This document shows positions 8,746 through 16,913 of a stretch of 64,000 bases of DNA, in pieces. The stretch is from contig NZ_JAELTI010000010.1 in the NCBI RefSeq assembly GCF_016428755.1, forward strand, positions 1 to 64,000. The letters are read 5' to 3'. The notes beneath the pieces were generated by a model. That model worked only from the letters and a program-made list of their open reading frames with translations, had not been told where the DNA came from and did no database searches. The position numbers and the translations under genes are program-made. The DNA is from Allobosea sp. ASV33. Its GTDB lineage: Bacteria > Pseudomonadota > Alphaproteobacteria > Rhizobiales > Beijerinckiaceae. The stretch's first letter is position 1; every line of letters starts with the position of its first letter.

Positions 8746-9903
8746 ATGGTCATGCGACGCGCACATCTCGCCCTCATCGCACTCGGCATCGCCGGCGCAA
8801 CCGGCCTGGCGGGCTGCGGCAAATTCCAGAAGCCCCAGCGCGCCGCCTGGCGCGACCAGGCGGAGGCCGCCTGCATGTCGTCCCGCCAGGTGCAGCTCTC
8901 CTCCTATGTCAGCCTGCGCGGCAAGCCGATCGACGGGCCGGGGACCTGCGGCATGCAGCAGCCCCTGAAGGTCACAGCCCTGCAGAACGGCAACGTCAGC
9001 CTGACGAGCCCTGCCCTGCTGGCCTGTCCGGTCGTGGCGACCACCGACCAGTGGTTCGCGGAGGTCGTGCAACCTGCGGCGATGAACATCCTCGGCGCGC
9101 AGGTGATCGAGATCCGGTCCGGCTCCTATTCCTGCCGCGCCATGAACAACGGCACGGCGACGACCCGCACCTCAGAGCATGCCTTCGGCAATGCCGTCGA
9201 CGTGTTCTCCTTCCGGCTGAACGACAACCGCGTCGTCACGGTCAAGGAGGGCTGGCGCGGCTCGCCCGAGGAACAGAACTTCCTGCGCGAGATCTTCGTC
9301 GGCGCCTGCACCTATTTCGGCACGGTGCTCGGCCCGGGCGCCGACCCGATGCATTACGACCATCTCCATATCGACCTCGCCCGGCATTCCAAGGGCCGGC
9401 ACATCTGCAAGCCGATCATCAAATACACGCCGAACTACAACCTGCCGCCGCCGGACCCGGCACGCCCCTATATCTCGGCGCAAGGCGCTCCCGCGCCTCA
9501 ATCCCAGCGCGGCAACAGCCAGACCGCCACCGCCTATGCCGGGGAGTCGATGCTGCGCCAGCCGAGCGGCGGCCTGCGCCCGCCCGGCGCCGTGCAGGGC
9601 GGCTATCCGGTCGCCAACAACGGACGCGGCCAGGACAACAGCCTCGACGCGCAGCAGCGCTTCCTGCAGCAATACGACGCGCGTCAGCAACAGGGGCACT
9701 ACCAGCCGCAGCCTCTGCCGAGCGAGCGGCGCGGGCCGCTTTCCCTGCCCGGCGCCGTCGAGCCCTCGGAGGAGGAAACCGCGTTCGGCGATGGCGGCAG
9801 CTCCGGCTTCGTCGACCAGCAGGGCTCGGAGGAAGCCTTGCCGATCAGCCCCGAGCGCGACCCCTTCGCCTATAGTTCGGCGCGCGTGCCGCCGCGGCGC
9901 TGA
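8746..9903 (+). CDS. Extensin-like C-terminal domain lipoprotein
   Basis: A 385-residue lipoprotein: hydrophobic signal followed by lipobox LAGC (Cys near residue 24). The extensin-like C domain spans about 40-235. It contains the probable zinc/peptidase motifs HAFGNAVDV and HYDHLHIDL, which resemble D-Ala-D-Ala or LAS-type metallopeptidases, and several cysteines. The last 150 residues are Gln/Pro-rich and low complexity. A cell-wall role is inferred from the family. Translation may begin at this ATG or two codons later. Confidence 0.87.
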   Translation: MVMRRAHLALIALGIAGATGLAGCGKFQKPQRAAWRDQAEAACMSSRQVQLSSYVSLRGKPIDGPGTCGMQQPLKVTALQNGNVSLTSPALLACPVVATTDQWFAEVVQPAAMNILGAQVIEIRSGSYSCRAMNNGTATTRTSEHAFGNAVDVFSFRLNDNRVVTVKEGWRGSPEEQNFLREIFVGACTYFGTVLGPGADPMHYDHLHIDLARHSKGRHICKPIIKYTPNYNLPPPDPARPYISAQGAPAPQSQRGNSQTATAYAGESMLRQPSGGLRPPGAVQGGYPVANNGRGQDNSLDAQQRFLQQYDARQQQGHYQPQPLPSERRGPLSLPGAVEPSEEETAFGDGGSSGFVDQQGSEEALPISPERDPFAYSSARVPPRR

Positions 9904-9926
9904 CGAGCACGAACGACACCCTGTCC

Positions 9927-10020
9927 GTCATTCCGGACAAGCCGCGTCAGCGGCGCCGATCCGGAATCCATCGTAAGGCGCAGTTCCCTCCGATGGATTC
10001 CGGGTCAAGCCCGGAATGAC
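9927..10020. repeat. Palindromic intergenic repeat (GTCATTCCGG family)
   Basis: Outer ends are GTCATTCCGG and CCGGAATGAC, with inner arms CCGGAATCCATCG and CGATGGATTCCGG. It lies between the converging extensin-like and mepA genes. It is related to the elements at 4928 and 16686. Confidence 0.85.
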
Positions 10021-10057
10021 ACGTGATTCAGAACAACACGAAGATCGAACTGATCTC

Positions 10058-10996
10058 TCAGCGCGAGACCAGCACCTGCCGGCATTCCGGCGGCAGGGCA
10101 TCGAGCGACATCGGCGGTTTGGGCTTGGGCTTCGGCCCGGGCTTGGGCTTCGGCGGGTTGAAGATGGCGTCGTGCTGGCGCTCGACCCAACCGCTCAGTT
10201 CGGCACCGCAGCCGTCGCCGAAATTCGGCGGCTCCTGGCCCTGGCAGCTCGCCATGCCCGCCGGACAGGCCAGCCGGATGTGGAAATGGTAGTTGTGGCC
10301 CCAGATCGGCCGCACCTTGTCCAGCCAGCCCTTGTCAGCCCCAGCCTCGCGGCAGAGCGCGACCTTGATCGCCGGATTGACGAAGATGCGCTCGACCTTG
10401 GGCTCGGCCGCCACGGCGCGGATCAGCCGGGTATGGGCCGGGGTCCAGTTGCGGGGATCGACATCGCGCCAGTCCGAGCGGGCCATGTTGACCGCCGACA
10501 TATTCTCGCGCTGCTCGCGGTCGAGACGGCCGCGCGGCATCGGCGTCAGCCAGACATCGGCATCGAGCCCGATCTGGTGCGAGGCATGGCCGGTCAGCAT
10601 CGGCCCGCCGCGCGGCTGCGACATGTCGCCGACGAGCAGGCCCGCCCAACCGGTGATGCGCGGCACGTCGCGGGCGAGCTTCTCCAGATAATCGATCAGG
10701 GCGGGGTGGCCCCAGTTGCGGTTGCGGTTGAGCCGCATGACCTGCCAGCTCGGCCCGTCGACCGGCAAAGCCTCGGCGCCGGCAAGGCAGCCGCGCGCAT
10801 AGGAGCCGATGGCGCGGGCCTGCATGCTCGCAGGCTCCGTCTTCTGGCCGAAGAGCGAGCGGGCCGCATCGGGCCAGGCCGCGATATTGGCGGCACGGGT
10901 CTTCGCTTCCTGGTCGGCGGTCGACTGGGCGAGCGCCGCTGACGGCAGGAGGGCGAGCACGGCGAGAGAGCCTGCGATTCGGGCGATGGTGCGCAT
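10058..10996 (-). CDS. mepA: Penicillin-insensitive murein endopeptidase MepA
   Basis: Zinc LAS-family peptidase that cuts D-alanyl-meso-diaminopimelyl cross-links in periplasmic peptidoglycan. The frame stays open well upstream; I chose ATG at 10996 because it gives a good signal peptide (MRTIARIAGS to ALAQS), although no clear Shine-Dalgarno is visible. In the 312-residue product the motif GHASHQIGLDADV carries zinc ligands His140 and Asp147, and HNYHFHI carries His237/His239. The C-terminal part is Pro/Lys-rich (PKPKPGPKPK). Divergent from the following Bug-type gene. Confidence 0.92.
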   Translation of the reverse strand: MRTIARIAGSLAVLALLPSAALAQSTADQEAKTRAANIAAWPDAARSLFGQKTEPASMQARAIGSYARGCLAGAEALPVDGPSWQVMRLNRNRNWGHPALIDYLEKLARDVPRITGWAGLLVGDMSQPRGGPMLTGHASHQIGLDADVWLTPMPRGRLDREQRENMSAVNMARSDWRDVDPRNWTPAHTRLIRAVAAEPKVERIFVNPAIKVALCREAGADKGWLDKVRPIWGHNYHFHIRLACPAGMASCQGQEPPNFGDGCGAELSGWVERQHDAIFNPPKPKPGPKPKPKPPMSLDALPPECRQVLVSR

Positions 10997-11114
10997 GACG
11001 GGAGAATCGCCGCGACCATCCATGGCGGTCAAGCGCGATGGCTGGACAAGCGCCGCGGCGAATTGCAGCCTTGCGCGAAAGGCGACGCAGCGCGCCGCTC
11101 CGGGAGGACCATCG

Positions 11115-12095
11115 ATGACCGTCACGATCGACCGCCGCGCGCTTCTCGCCGGCACCAGCGCCCTGCTCGCCGCCCCCTCCGTCGGCCTCAGCCAGCAGCC
11201 CTGGCCGCAGGGGCGGGTCGTCAAGCTCGTCGTGCCGTTCACGCCCGGCGGCGCGACCGACGTGCTCGGCCGCCTGATCGCGGACAAGCTCGGCCAGACA
11301 TGGGGCACGAGCGTCATCGTCGAGAACCGGCCCGGCGCCGGCAGCAATATCGGGACGGAAGCCGTGGCCAAGGCCGAGCCCAATGGCGAGACGCTGCTGA
11401 TCGTCTCGGTCGGGCTCGCGACGAACCAGTATCTCTACGCCAAGGTCAATTACGACCCGATCAAGGATTTCGCACCGATCACCATGGTTGCGCTGGTGCC
11501 CAATCTGCTGGTCGTCCGCAACGACCTGCCGGTGAAGGATGTCGCCGAGCTCATCGCCTATGCCAAGGCCAATCCGGGCAAGCTCACCTATGCCTCCTCC
11601 GGCGTCGGCACCTCGCTGCATCTCTCCGGCGAGCTGTTCCAGAAGCTGACGGGCACGAAGATGGTCCATGTCCCCTATCGTGGCTCGGCCCAGGCGATCC
11701 AGGACCTGATGGGCGGGCGCGTCGACCTGATCTTCGACAACATCACCTCGGCGCTGCCGCAGGCGAAGGCCGGCGCGATCCGCGGGCTCGGCGTTACTAC
11801 GGCGAAGCGCGCACCGACCGCGCCGGAATTCCCGCCGATCGCGGAGACGGTGCCGGGCTTCGACGTCTCCTCATGGTTCGCCCTGTTCGCGCCGGCCAAG
11901 ACACCGCCCGCGATCATCGCGAAGATCCAGGCCGACACCAAGGCCGGCGTCGCCGATCCCGCGCTGCGGGCGAAGATGGACGCGCTGGCGGCCGAGCCCG
12001 GCGGCTGGACGCAGGAGGAGCTCGCCGCCTTCCTGCGCTCCGAGCTGAAGAAATGGGGCGACCTGATCAAGGAAGCCGGCATCAAGGCCGAGTGA
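11115..12095 (+). CDS. Bug family tripartite tricarboxylate transporter substrate-binding protein
   Basis: Periplasmic solute-binding protein of the TctC/Bug family (326 residues). The ATG is preceded by GGGAGGA at good spacing. The signal contains a twin arginine (DRRALLAG), suggesting Tat export. The motifs VVPFTPGGATDVLGR, VENRPGAGSNIGT and HVPYRGSAQAIQDLMGG are typical. No TctA/TctB membrane genes are nearby, so it is an orphan binding protein and its ligand is unknown. Confidence 0.93.
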   Translation: MTVTIDRRALLAGTSALLAAPSVGLSQQPWPQGRVVKLVVPFTPGGATDVLGRLIADKLGQTWGTSVIVENRPGAGSNIGTEAVAKAEPNGETLLIVSVGLATNQYLYAKVNYDPIKDFAPITMVALVPNLLVVRNDLPVKDVAELIAYAKANPGKLTYASSGVGTSLHLSGELFQKLTGTKMVHVPYRGSAQAIQDLMGGRVDLIFDNITSALPQAKAGAIRGLGVTTAKRAPTAPEFPPIAETVPGFDVSSWFALFAPAKTPPAIIAKIQADTKAGVADPALRAKMDALAAEPGGWTQEELAAFLRSELKKWGDLIKEAGIKAE

Positions 12096-12105
12096 CGGCG
12101 ACGCT

Positions 12106-12208
12106 GAAGCATCGGGCCGAAAAGTGGATTCCACTTTTCGGACAAATCCGATGCGATAACGCATCGATAGATCATCGTTATCGCGCCCTATCGGTCGCAC
12201 GATGATCT
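12106..12208. repeat. Rhizobiales-type interspersed palindromic repeat
   Basis: Contains the perfect palindrome CCGAAAAGTGG/CCACTTTTCGG (centre ATT) flanked by GCATCGG and CCGATGC, then GATGATCT-type arms. I recall this sequence family as common between genes in Bosea, Mesorhizobium and Bradyrhizobium. It follows the Bug-type gene. Confidence 0.8.
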
Positions 12209-12286
12209 AAGGGAACCGCGGGTTCCTAGCCGGCGTTTCCCGCTGGACCGCGCCCGAAACGAGGCGCCTCCAAACGGGAGTTCGCC

Positions 12287-12457
12287 ATGTCCACCCTGCT
12301 CATCATCGTGCTGCTGATCCTGCTTCTGGGCGGCGGCGGCTATTACGGCCATCGCAGCTATGGAACGGCAGGGCTCGGCGGCGTTCTGGGCCTCGTGATC
12401 GTGATCGTTCTGATCCTGTGGCTGCTCGGCGCCATTGGCGGTGCACGCATCGCCTGA
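12287..12457 (+). CDS. Small two-helix membrane protein, DUF3309-like
   Basis: A 56-residue product with GGGAG seven bases before ATG. It has two hydrophobic segments (LLIIVLLILLLGGGG and LGLVIVIVLILWLLG) separated by a short YYGHRSYGTAG loop. Length and layout match DUF3309-type small membrane proteins common in alphaproteobacteria. Function is unknown. Confidence 0.75.
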   Translation: MSTLLIIVLLILLLGGGGYYGHRSYGTAGLGGVLGLVIVIVLILWLLGAIGGARIA

Positions 12458-12544
12458 GCCTGACGGGCGAACCGTCAGCCAAGCTGCACGAAAGGCCTCG
12501 CGATCGGGACGGTGGGATTTCCCGCGGCCCGGTCGCCCCAGGCT

Positions 12545-13492
12545 TCAGGAACGATTCTCCCAGACGGCGACGGCAGCCGCCAGATCTTCCAGCGCGACGC
12601 CGACCGACTTGAACAGCGTGATCCCGCCGCCCTCGACCGGCCCGGCGATCCGGCCATGGCAGAGATCGGCCAGCGTGCCCGCCACCTTGTCGGCGCTGTA
12701 GCTGCCTTCGGCGATCGCGACGGCGACATCGCCGCCCTCGTCGATCGCCTTGCTGGAATCGACGATGACCCGCGCACGATGCAGCGCATCGGCATCCGCC
12801 TCGCGCATCTGCATGGTGAAGCCGCCGATCAGGTCGAGATGCGCCTCACGCTTCAGCCAGTGGCCGTGGATCAAGGGCTCGGTCGCGTTGGTCGCGCAGG
12901 AGATGATGTCGGCGGTGCGGGCCTCGCCTTCGAGATCGGTCGTGGCGCGGGCTTCGATGCCGTCGTTCGCCAGTTCGGCGACGGTCGCCTCCGCGGCTTC
13001 GGGACGCCTGGCCCAGACCGCGATCTCCGTCAGCGGGCGGACGGAGCGATGCGCCTTGATGATGAAGGGCGCGAGCGCGCCGGCCCCGACCATCAGCATG
13101 CGGCTGGCCGCGGGGTTCGACATGTAGCGCGAGGCCAGCGCGGACGCCGCCGCCGTGCGCCAGGTCGTCAGCCGGTTGCCGTCCATCACCGCGAGCGGCT
13201 TGCCGGTCGCGCCGTCCATCAGGAGATAGGCGCCCATGACGCCCGGCAGGTTGCGCTTGCCGTTGCCGAAGAAGACCGAGACGATCTTGGTGCCGATATA
13301 GGGATTGGTGACGTCCGGCCCGCTCCAGGCCGGCATGGTCAGCAGGATGGCGTCGGTCTCGTCCGGCCGCTGGATCGCGTATTGGCCGCGCTTGGGTGCG
13401 ATGACCTCGCTGCGGAAGGCGTCGTCGAGAATGTCGATCAGGCCGGGATAGCTCAGGGCCGCGTCAATCTCGGCCACATCGAAAAGTCGCAT
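12545..13492 (-). CDS. Ornithine cyclodeaminase / mu-crystallin family protein
   Basis: NAD(P)-dependent enzyme of the OCD/mu-crystallin family (315 residues from ATG at 13492). It has an N-terminal substrate domain (GTKIVSVFFGNG; DGNRLTTWRTAAASALA) and a Rossmann motif (MLMVGAGALAP). The family includes ornithine cyclodeaminases, alanine dehydrogenases and ketimine reductases, so the substrate cannot be named. The start overlaps the lapA stop as TGATG, indicating translational coupling and membership of the sppA-ihfB-lapA operon. Confidence 0.88.
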   Translation of the reverse strand: MRLFDVAEIDAALSYPGLIDILDDAFRSEVIAPKRGQYAIQRPDETDAILLTMPAWSGPDVTNPYIGTKIVSVFFGNGKRNLPGVMGAYLLMDGATGKPLAVMDGNRLTTWRTAAASALASRYMSNPAASRMLMVGAGALAPFIIKAHRSVRPLTEIAVWARRPEAAEATVAELANDGIEARATTDLEGEARTADIISCATNATEPLIHGHWLKREAHLDLIGGFTMQMREADADALHRARVIVDSSKAIDEGGDVAVAIAEGSYSADKVAGTLADLCHGRIAGPVEGGGITLFKSVGVALEDLAAAVAVWENRS

Positions 13493-13830
13493 CAATTCCG
13501 TCCGTTGGTCAGTGCCGGCAGCGCCGAGTCGGGCACGGCGGAGCGCAGCGCCTGTGTTTCGGAGCGCAGTGCCTCGGCCTCGCGGCGGTTGCGGCGCGCC
13601 GCCTTGCGGTGCTTGCCCTGCGCGATCCAGGAGGCCAGGCCGCCGACGAGGACGCCGACGGCGATGGCCGCCAGCACCACCACGAAGAGCGGCACTTCAT
13701 AGGAAAGCACCGGCAGGTCGCGGCTGAAGGGATCGAGCGAAACGCGCACCGCTCCGCGATTGGCGACCGAAAACAGCACGATCACCAGCGCGACGGGAAC
13801 CAGCACCAGTGCCTTGAAAAAGGCCTTCAT
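13492..13830 (-). CDS. lapA: LapA domain-containing (DUF1049) membrane protein
   Basis: A 112-residue inner-membrane protein with two transmembrane segments (about 5-24 and 44-66) and a basic cytoplasmic tail (KHRKAARRNRREAEAL). The hairpin and the SVANRGAVRVSLDPF stretch are typical of LapA/YciS-like proteins, which in enterobacteria help control LPS assembly. It sits between ihfB and the OCD-like gene. Confidence 0.85.
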   Translation of the reverse strand: MKAFFKALVLVPVALVIVLFSVANRGAVRVSLDPFSRDLPVLSYEVPLFVVVLAAIAVGVLVGGLASWIAQGKHRKAARRNRREAEALRSETQALRSAVPDSALPALTNGRN

Positions 13831-13857
13831 CGGGTTTGTGCCCTTTGCATGTGCGAG

Positions 13858-13973
13858 CCCTCATCCTGAGGAGAAAGCCGGAGGCTTGTGTCTCGAGGGG
13901 ATGCTCCGGATGCCACCGGAGCGTCCCGGACCATCCTGCGAGGCGCCGCCGCCGTGGCTCCTCGGGATGAGGG
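13858..13973. repeat. CCCTCATCCTGAGG palindromic repeat
   Basis: Begins CCCTCATCCTGAGGAG and ends CTCCTCGGGATGAGGG (near-perfect reverse complement). Internal arms GATGCTCCGG and CCGGAGCGTC surround the centre. It lies inside the operon, between ihfB and lapA, so its hairpin would be transcribed. Confidence 0.8.
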
Positions 13974-14008
13974 CTGGAGATGGAACCAGCCCTGAAAGGC
14001 GCCTGCGC

Positions 14009-14293
14009 TCAATCCTTGCCGTTCAGGCGCAGGCGCAGCTCCTTGCCCGTCTTGAAGACGGGGACGAACTTCTCCTCGACTTCCACCGCGTCGCCCGTGC
14101 GCGGGTTGCGGCCGATGCGGGCCGAGCGGCCCTTGCGCGAGAAGGCACCGAAGCCGCGCAGCTCCACCCGGTCACCCCGCGCCAGCGCCTTCACGATCTC
14201 GTCCAGGATAGCCGAGACGATGTTCTCGATGTCGCGCTGGTAGAGGTGGGTGTTGCGGTCCGCGATCCGCTGAACGAGTTCGGATTTAATCAT
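14009..14293 (-). CDS. ihfB: Integration host factor subunit beta
   Basis: Nucleoid protein that bends DNA as a heterodimer with IHF-alpha. The 94-residue product begins [14 protein letters not shown]. It has the DNABII signature [22 protein letters not shown] with the intercalating Pro64. ATG at 14293 matches the family start, and longer in-frame extensions are not homologous. It starts 28 bases after the sppA stop. Confidence 0.95.
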   Translation of the reverse strand: MIKSELVQRIADRNTHLYQRDIENIVSAILDEIVKALARGDRVELRGFGAFSRKGRSARIGRNPRTGDAVEVEEKFVPVFKTGKELRLRLNGKD

Positions 14294-14321
14294 CGCTGGA
14301 GTATAACCATTTGTATCAACA

Positions 14322-15293
14322 TCACTTTTCAGCGGCAGGCTGCCAGAGCGCCAAGGGCGCGTCAAGCCGTAAGCCGACCGGCTGGTCGGCCGCCCGCGCG
14401 ATCGTCGCCGCAAGCGCATCGAGGCCGGCGCCACGCGCCATCGCCTCGGCGAGACTCCACAGGCCGTAGGAGGAGGATTCGCTGCGACGGCGCCAGTCGC
14501 GGACCTTCAGATCCTTCGCGACGCTCTTCTCGCGCTCCAGCCAGGCGATGGCGTCCTGCTCGCCCCCGATCTGGTCGACGAGCTTCAGGCCCAGGGCCTG
14601 GCGGCCGGAATAGACCCGCCCGTCCGAGGCGGTGGTCACCTCGCTCTCGGCGAGATGACGGCGGTCGCGCACCATGTCCTTGAACCAGGTGTAGTTGTCG
14701 TTGACGACGCGCTGCAGGGCCTCGCGCGCTTCCGGCGAGGTCGGCTCGAAGCCGCTCGGCGCGGCCTTGAGCGGGCTCGACTTGATCGACTCGACCTTGA
14801 CGCCGACGGTGTCGAGCAATTGCGAGACGTTCGGGAACTGGAAGAGCACGCCGATCGAGCCGACGAGCGAGGTCTGGCGCGCGACGATGCGGTCGGCGCC
14901 CATCGCGGCGATGTAGCCACCCGAAGCCGCAAGGCCGTCGACGACCGCGACCATCGGCTTCTTCGCGGCGAGCTGGCGCAGGGCGAGATGCAGCGCCTCG
15001 GAGCCGGACGTGGTGCCGCCGGGGCTGTCGACGCGCAGGACGACGGCGGAGACGGCCTTGCTGTCCTCGACCGACTTGATCAGGTCGAGCGTGCGGCGGT
15101 CACCGGAGATGAAGCCGGAAATCGTGATGCGTGCGATATGGGGGCTCGACAGGCCGGACAGGCTGTCTCCCTTCCAGGCGAAGCCGCCGATCACCGCCGC
15201 GGCGATGACGCCGAGCACGGCGAGGACGCGCCAGAGCGTCAGCTTGCGGCGCAGGCTGCGACGGTCTGCGAGCAGATCGGCATCGGATGACAT
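14322..15293 (-). CDS. sppA: Signal peptide peptidase SppA (short form)
   Basis: Membrane-anchored serine protease that degrades signal peptides (323 residues). AGGAG lies seven bases before ATG 15293. It has one N-terminal membrane helix (about 19-38) and the family core [15 protein letters not shown]. Nucleophile Ser124 lies in [16 protein letters not shown], and a likely general base Lys176 follows ESIKSSPL. It is the first gene of the sppA-ihfB-lapA-OCD unit. Confidence 0.94.
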   Translation of the reverse strand: MSSDADLLADRRSLRRKLTLWRVLAVLGVIAAAVIGGFAWKGDSLSGLSSPHIARITISGFISGDRRTLDLIKSVEDSKAVSAVVLRVDSPGGTTSGSEALHLALRQLAAKKPMVAVVDGLAASGGYIAAMGADRIVARQTSLVGSIGVLFQFPNVSQLLDTVGVKVESIKSSPLKAAPSGFEPTSPEAREALQRVVNDNYTWFKDMVRDRRHLAESEVTTASDGRVYSGRQALGLKLVDQIGGEQDAIAWLEREKSVAKDLKVRDWRRRSESSSYGLWSLAEAMARGAGLDALAATIARAADQPVGLRLDAPLALWQPAAEK

Positions 15294-15364
15294 CGGAAGG
15301 CTCCTGGGACTGGGTCCGTGATGTAGACCCGCCGGGCCGGCCGGGCAAGGCGCCAGGCGCCGCC

Positions 15365-16654
15365 TCAGGCCGCGACCGAGGCGCGCGCCCGATCGAGCGC
15401 AAGGAGGGCGAGACCGCTCGCCACGGAACGGAAGGCGTCGCCGATATGCACCTTGCCGGCGCCGAAGCGACGGTCGAACAGGCTGCGCACGGCGGGGACA
15501 TAGGAGGTGCCGCCGGTCATGAAGACCGCCTCGATGCGGTCGCCACCGAGCCCGGCCTCGGCGAGCGCGCGGTCGAGCGCGCTCTCGATCGCGCCGACGT
15601 CGTCGGCGATCCAGCGCTCGAAATCGGCGCGGCGGATCGGCTTCTCGATGGTGACGCCCATCTGGTTGAAGCTCAGCGTCGTCGCCTCCTTGTCGGAGAG
15701 CGCGACCTTGGTGGCCGAGACCGCGCGGTAGAGTTCGTAGCCGAGATCGTATTCGATCACCGTCAGCAGGTCCTCGAGCTTGCCGGGCTCGACCGCCTCG
15801 CGGATCAGGGCGTTCAGCTCGGCCATGGTCTCGCGGCTCTTCATCAGGGAGAGCTTGTGCCATTGCGCGAAGGCAGCGTGATAATGGGCCGGCACCGGCA
15901 AGAGCTTGCCGAAGGAGCGGTAATCCGTGCCCTTGCCCAGCGCAGGCGAGACCGCATGCTCGATGATGCGGTAGTCGAAGGTGTCGCCGGCGACGCCGAC
16001 ACCGGCATGTGAGAGCGGGATCGCTTCAAGGCCGCCGCGCTTGCCGGGCTCGAAGCGCATCACCGAGAAGTCGCTGGTGCCGCCGCCGAAATCCGCGACC
16101 AGCATGGTCTGCGGCGTCTTCAGGTCGCGGGCGTACCAATAGGCGGCGCCGAGCGGCTCATAGGCGAAATCGACCTGGTTCATGCCGGCCTTGCCATAGG
16201 AGCCCTTCAGGCGACCGACCGCCAGCTCCTCGTCCGGACGCTCGCCGGCGAAGACGACCGGGCGGCCGGAAACCAGCGGCAGCGTGTCATGGCCGGGCAG
16301 GTCCGTCGTGAGATCGGACAAGAAAACGCCGATCAGGTCCTCCAGCTTGAAGAGCTTGCCGAAGAGCCGGGTCTCCTGGAAGGCGCGGCTTGAGAGATGG
16401 GTCTTGAGCGATTGCAGGAAGCGATGCTCGGTCGTCATGCCCAAGGCCATGTCGAGCGCATCGGGACCGCTGACATGGGTGATGCGGGTCTCAGGGGGGC
16501 GCCCCTCGCGCCAGAACATCAGCGCCGAGCGATAGGCGTCGACCGCGCCCTGCTTCGTGGCGAAGGAGCGCGTCATGACCGATCCGTCGGCGCCAGCCAG
16601 CGCAACGACGCTGTTGGTGGTGCCGAAGTCGATGCCGATGGCGGCGGGGGTCAT
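15365..16654 (-). CDS. Hsp70 family protein (YegD-like)
   Basis: A 429-residue actin-fold ATPase with only the nucleotide-binding domain. Phosphate-1 motif is GIDFGTTNSVVAL, phosphate-2 is VADFGGGTSDFSVM, and the adenosine motif is FMTGGTSYVPAV. It lacks the substrate-binding domain of DnaK, as in the YegD subfamily, whose clients are poorly known. ATG 16654 has AGGAG eight bases upstream. It is flanked by a palindromic repeat and appears monocistronic. Confidence 0.9.
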   Translation of the reverse strand: MTPAAIGIDFGTTNSVVALAGADGSVMTRSFATKQGAVDAYRSALMFWREGRPPETRITHVSGPDALDMALGMTTEHRFLQSLKTHLSSRAFQETRLFGKLFKLEDLIGVFLSDLTTDLPGHDTLPLVSGRPVVFAGERPDEELAVGRLKGSYGKAGMNQVDFAYEPLGAAYWYARDLKTPQTMLVADFGGGTSDFSVMRFEPGKRGGLEAIPLSHAGVGVAGDTFDYRIIEHAVSPALGKGTDYRSFGKLLPVPAHYHAAFAQWHKLSLMKSRETMAELNALIREAVEPGKLEDLLTVIEYDLGYELYRAVSATKVALSDKEATTLSFNQMGVTIEKPIRRADFERWIADDVGAIESALDRALAEAGLGGDRIEAVFMTGGTSYVPAVRSLFDRRFGAGKVHIGDAFRSVASGLALLALDRARASVAA

Positions 16655-16685
16655 GGCGCTTCTCCTGATGCATGGAAACACCACC

Positions 16686-16830
16686 GTCATTCCGGGGCTT
16701 CGCGAAGCGAAGAGCCCGGAATCCAGAACCGATGCAGTGGACGAGAAGGCGGAACGACGTTCAGCGTCTTCGGGTCGGTGTCATTGGTTCTGGATTCCGG
16801 GCTCGAGCCTTCGGCCCGCCCCGGAATGAC
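16686..16830. repeat. Palindromic intergenic repeat (GTCATTCCGGGG family)
   Basis: Outer ends are GTCATTCCGGGG and CCCCGGAATGAC, with inner arms CCCGGAATCCAGAACC and GGTTCTGGATTCCGGG. Third copy of the family seen at 4928 and 9927. Located between rpsA and the Hsp70-like gene. Confidence 0.85.
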
Positions 16831-16847
16831 GGGGTGTGTTTCGAAAC

Positions 16848-16878
16848 AAAAGCCCGCGCGGATCGCTCCGCGCGGGCT
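16848..16878 (-). terminator. Intrinsic terminator of rpsA
   Basis: AGCCCGCGCGGA and its complement form a 12-base GC-rich stem with loop TCGC. On the minus strand it is followed by TTTTG, about 35 bases after the rpsA stop. Confidence 0.85.
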
Positions 16879-16913
16879 GTCTTGGATGTCCGGCTGCTGA
16901 CGCAGCCGAAACC

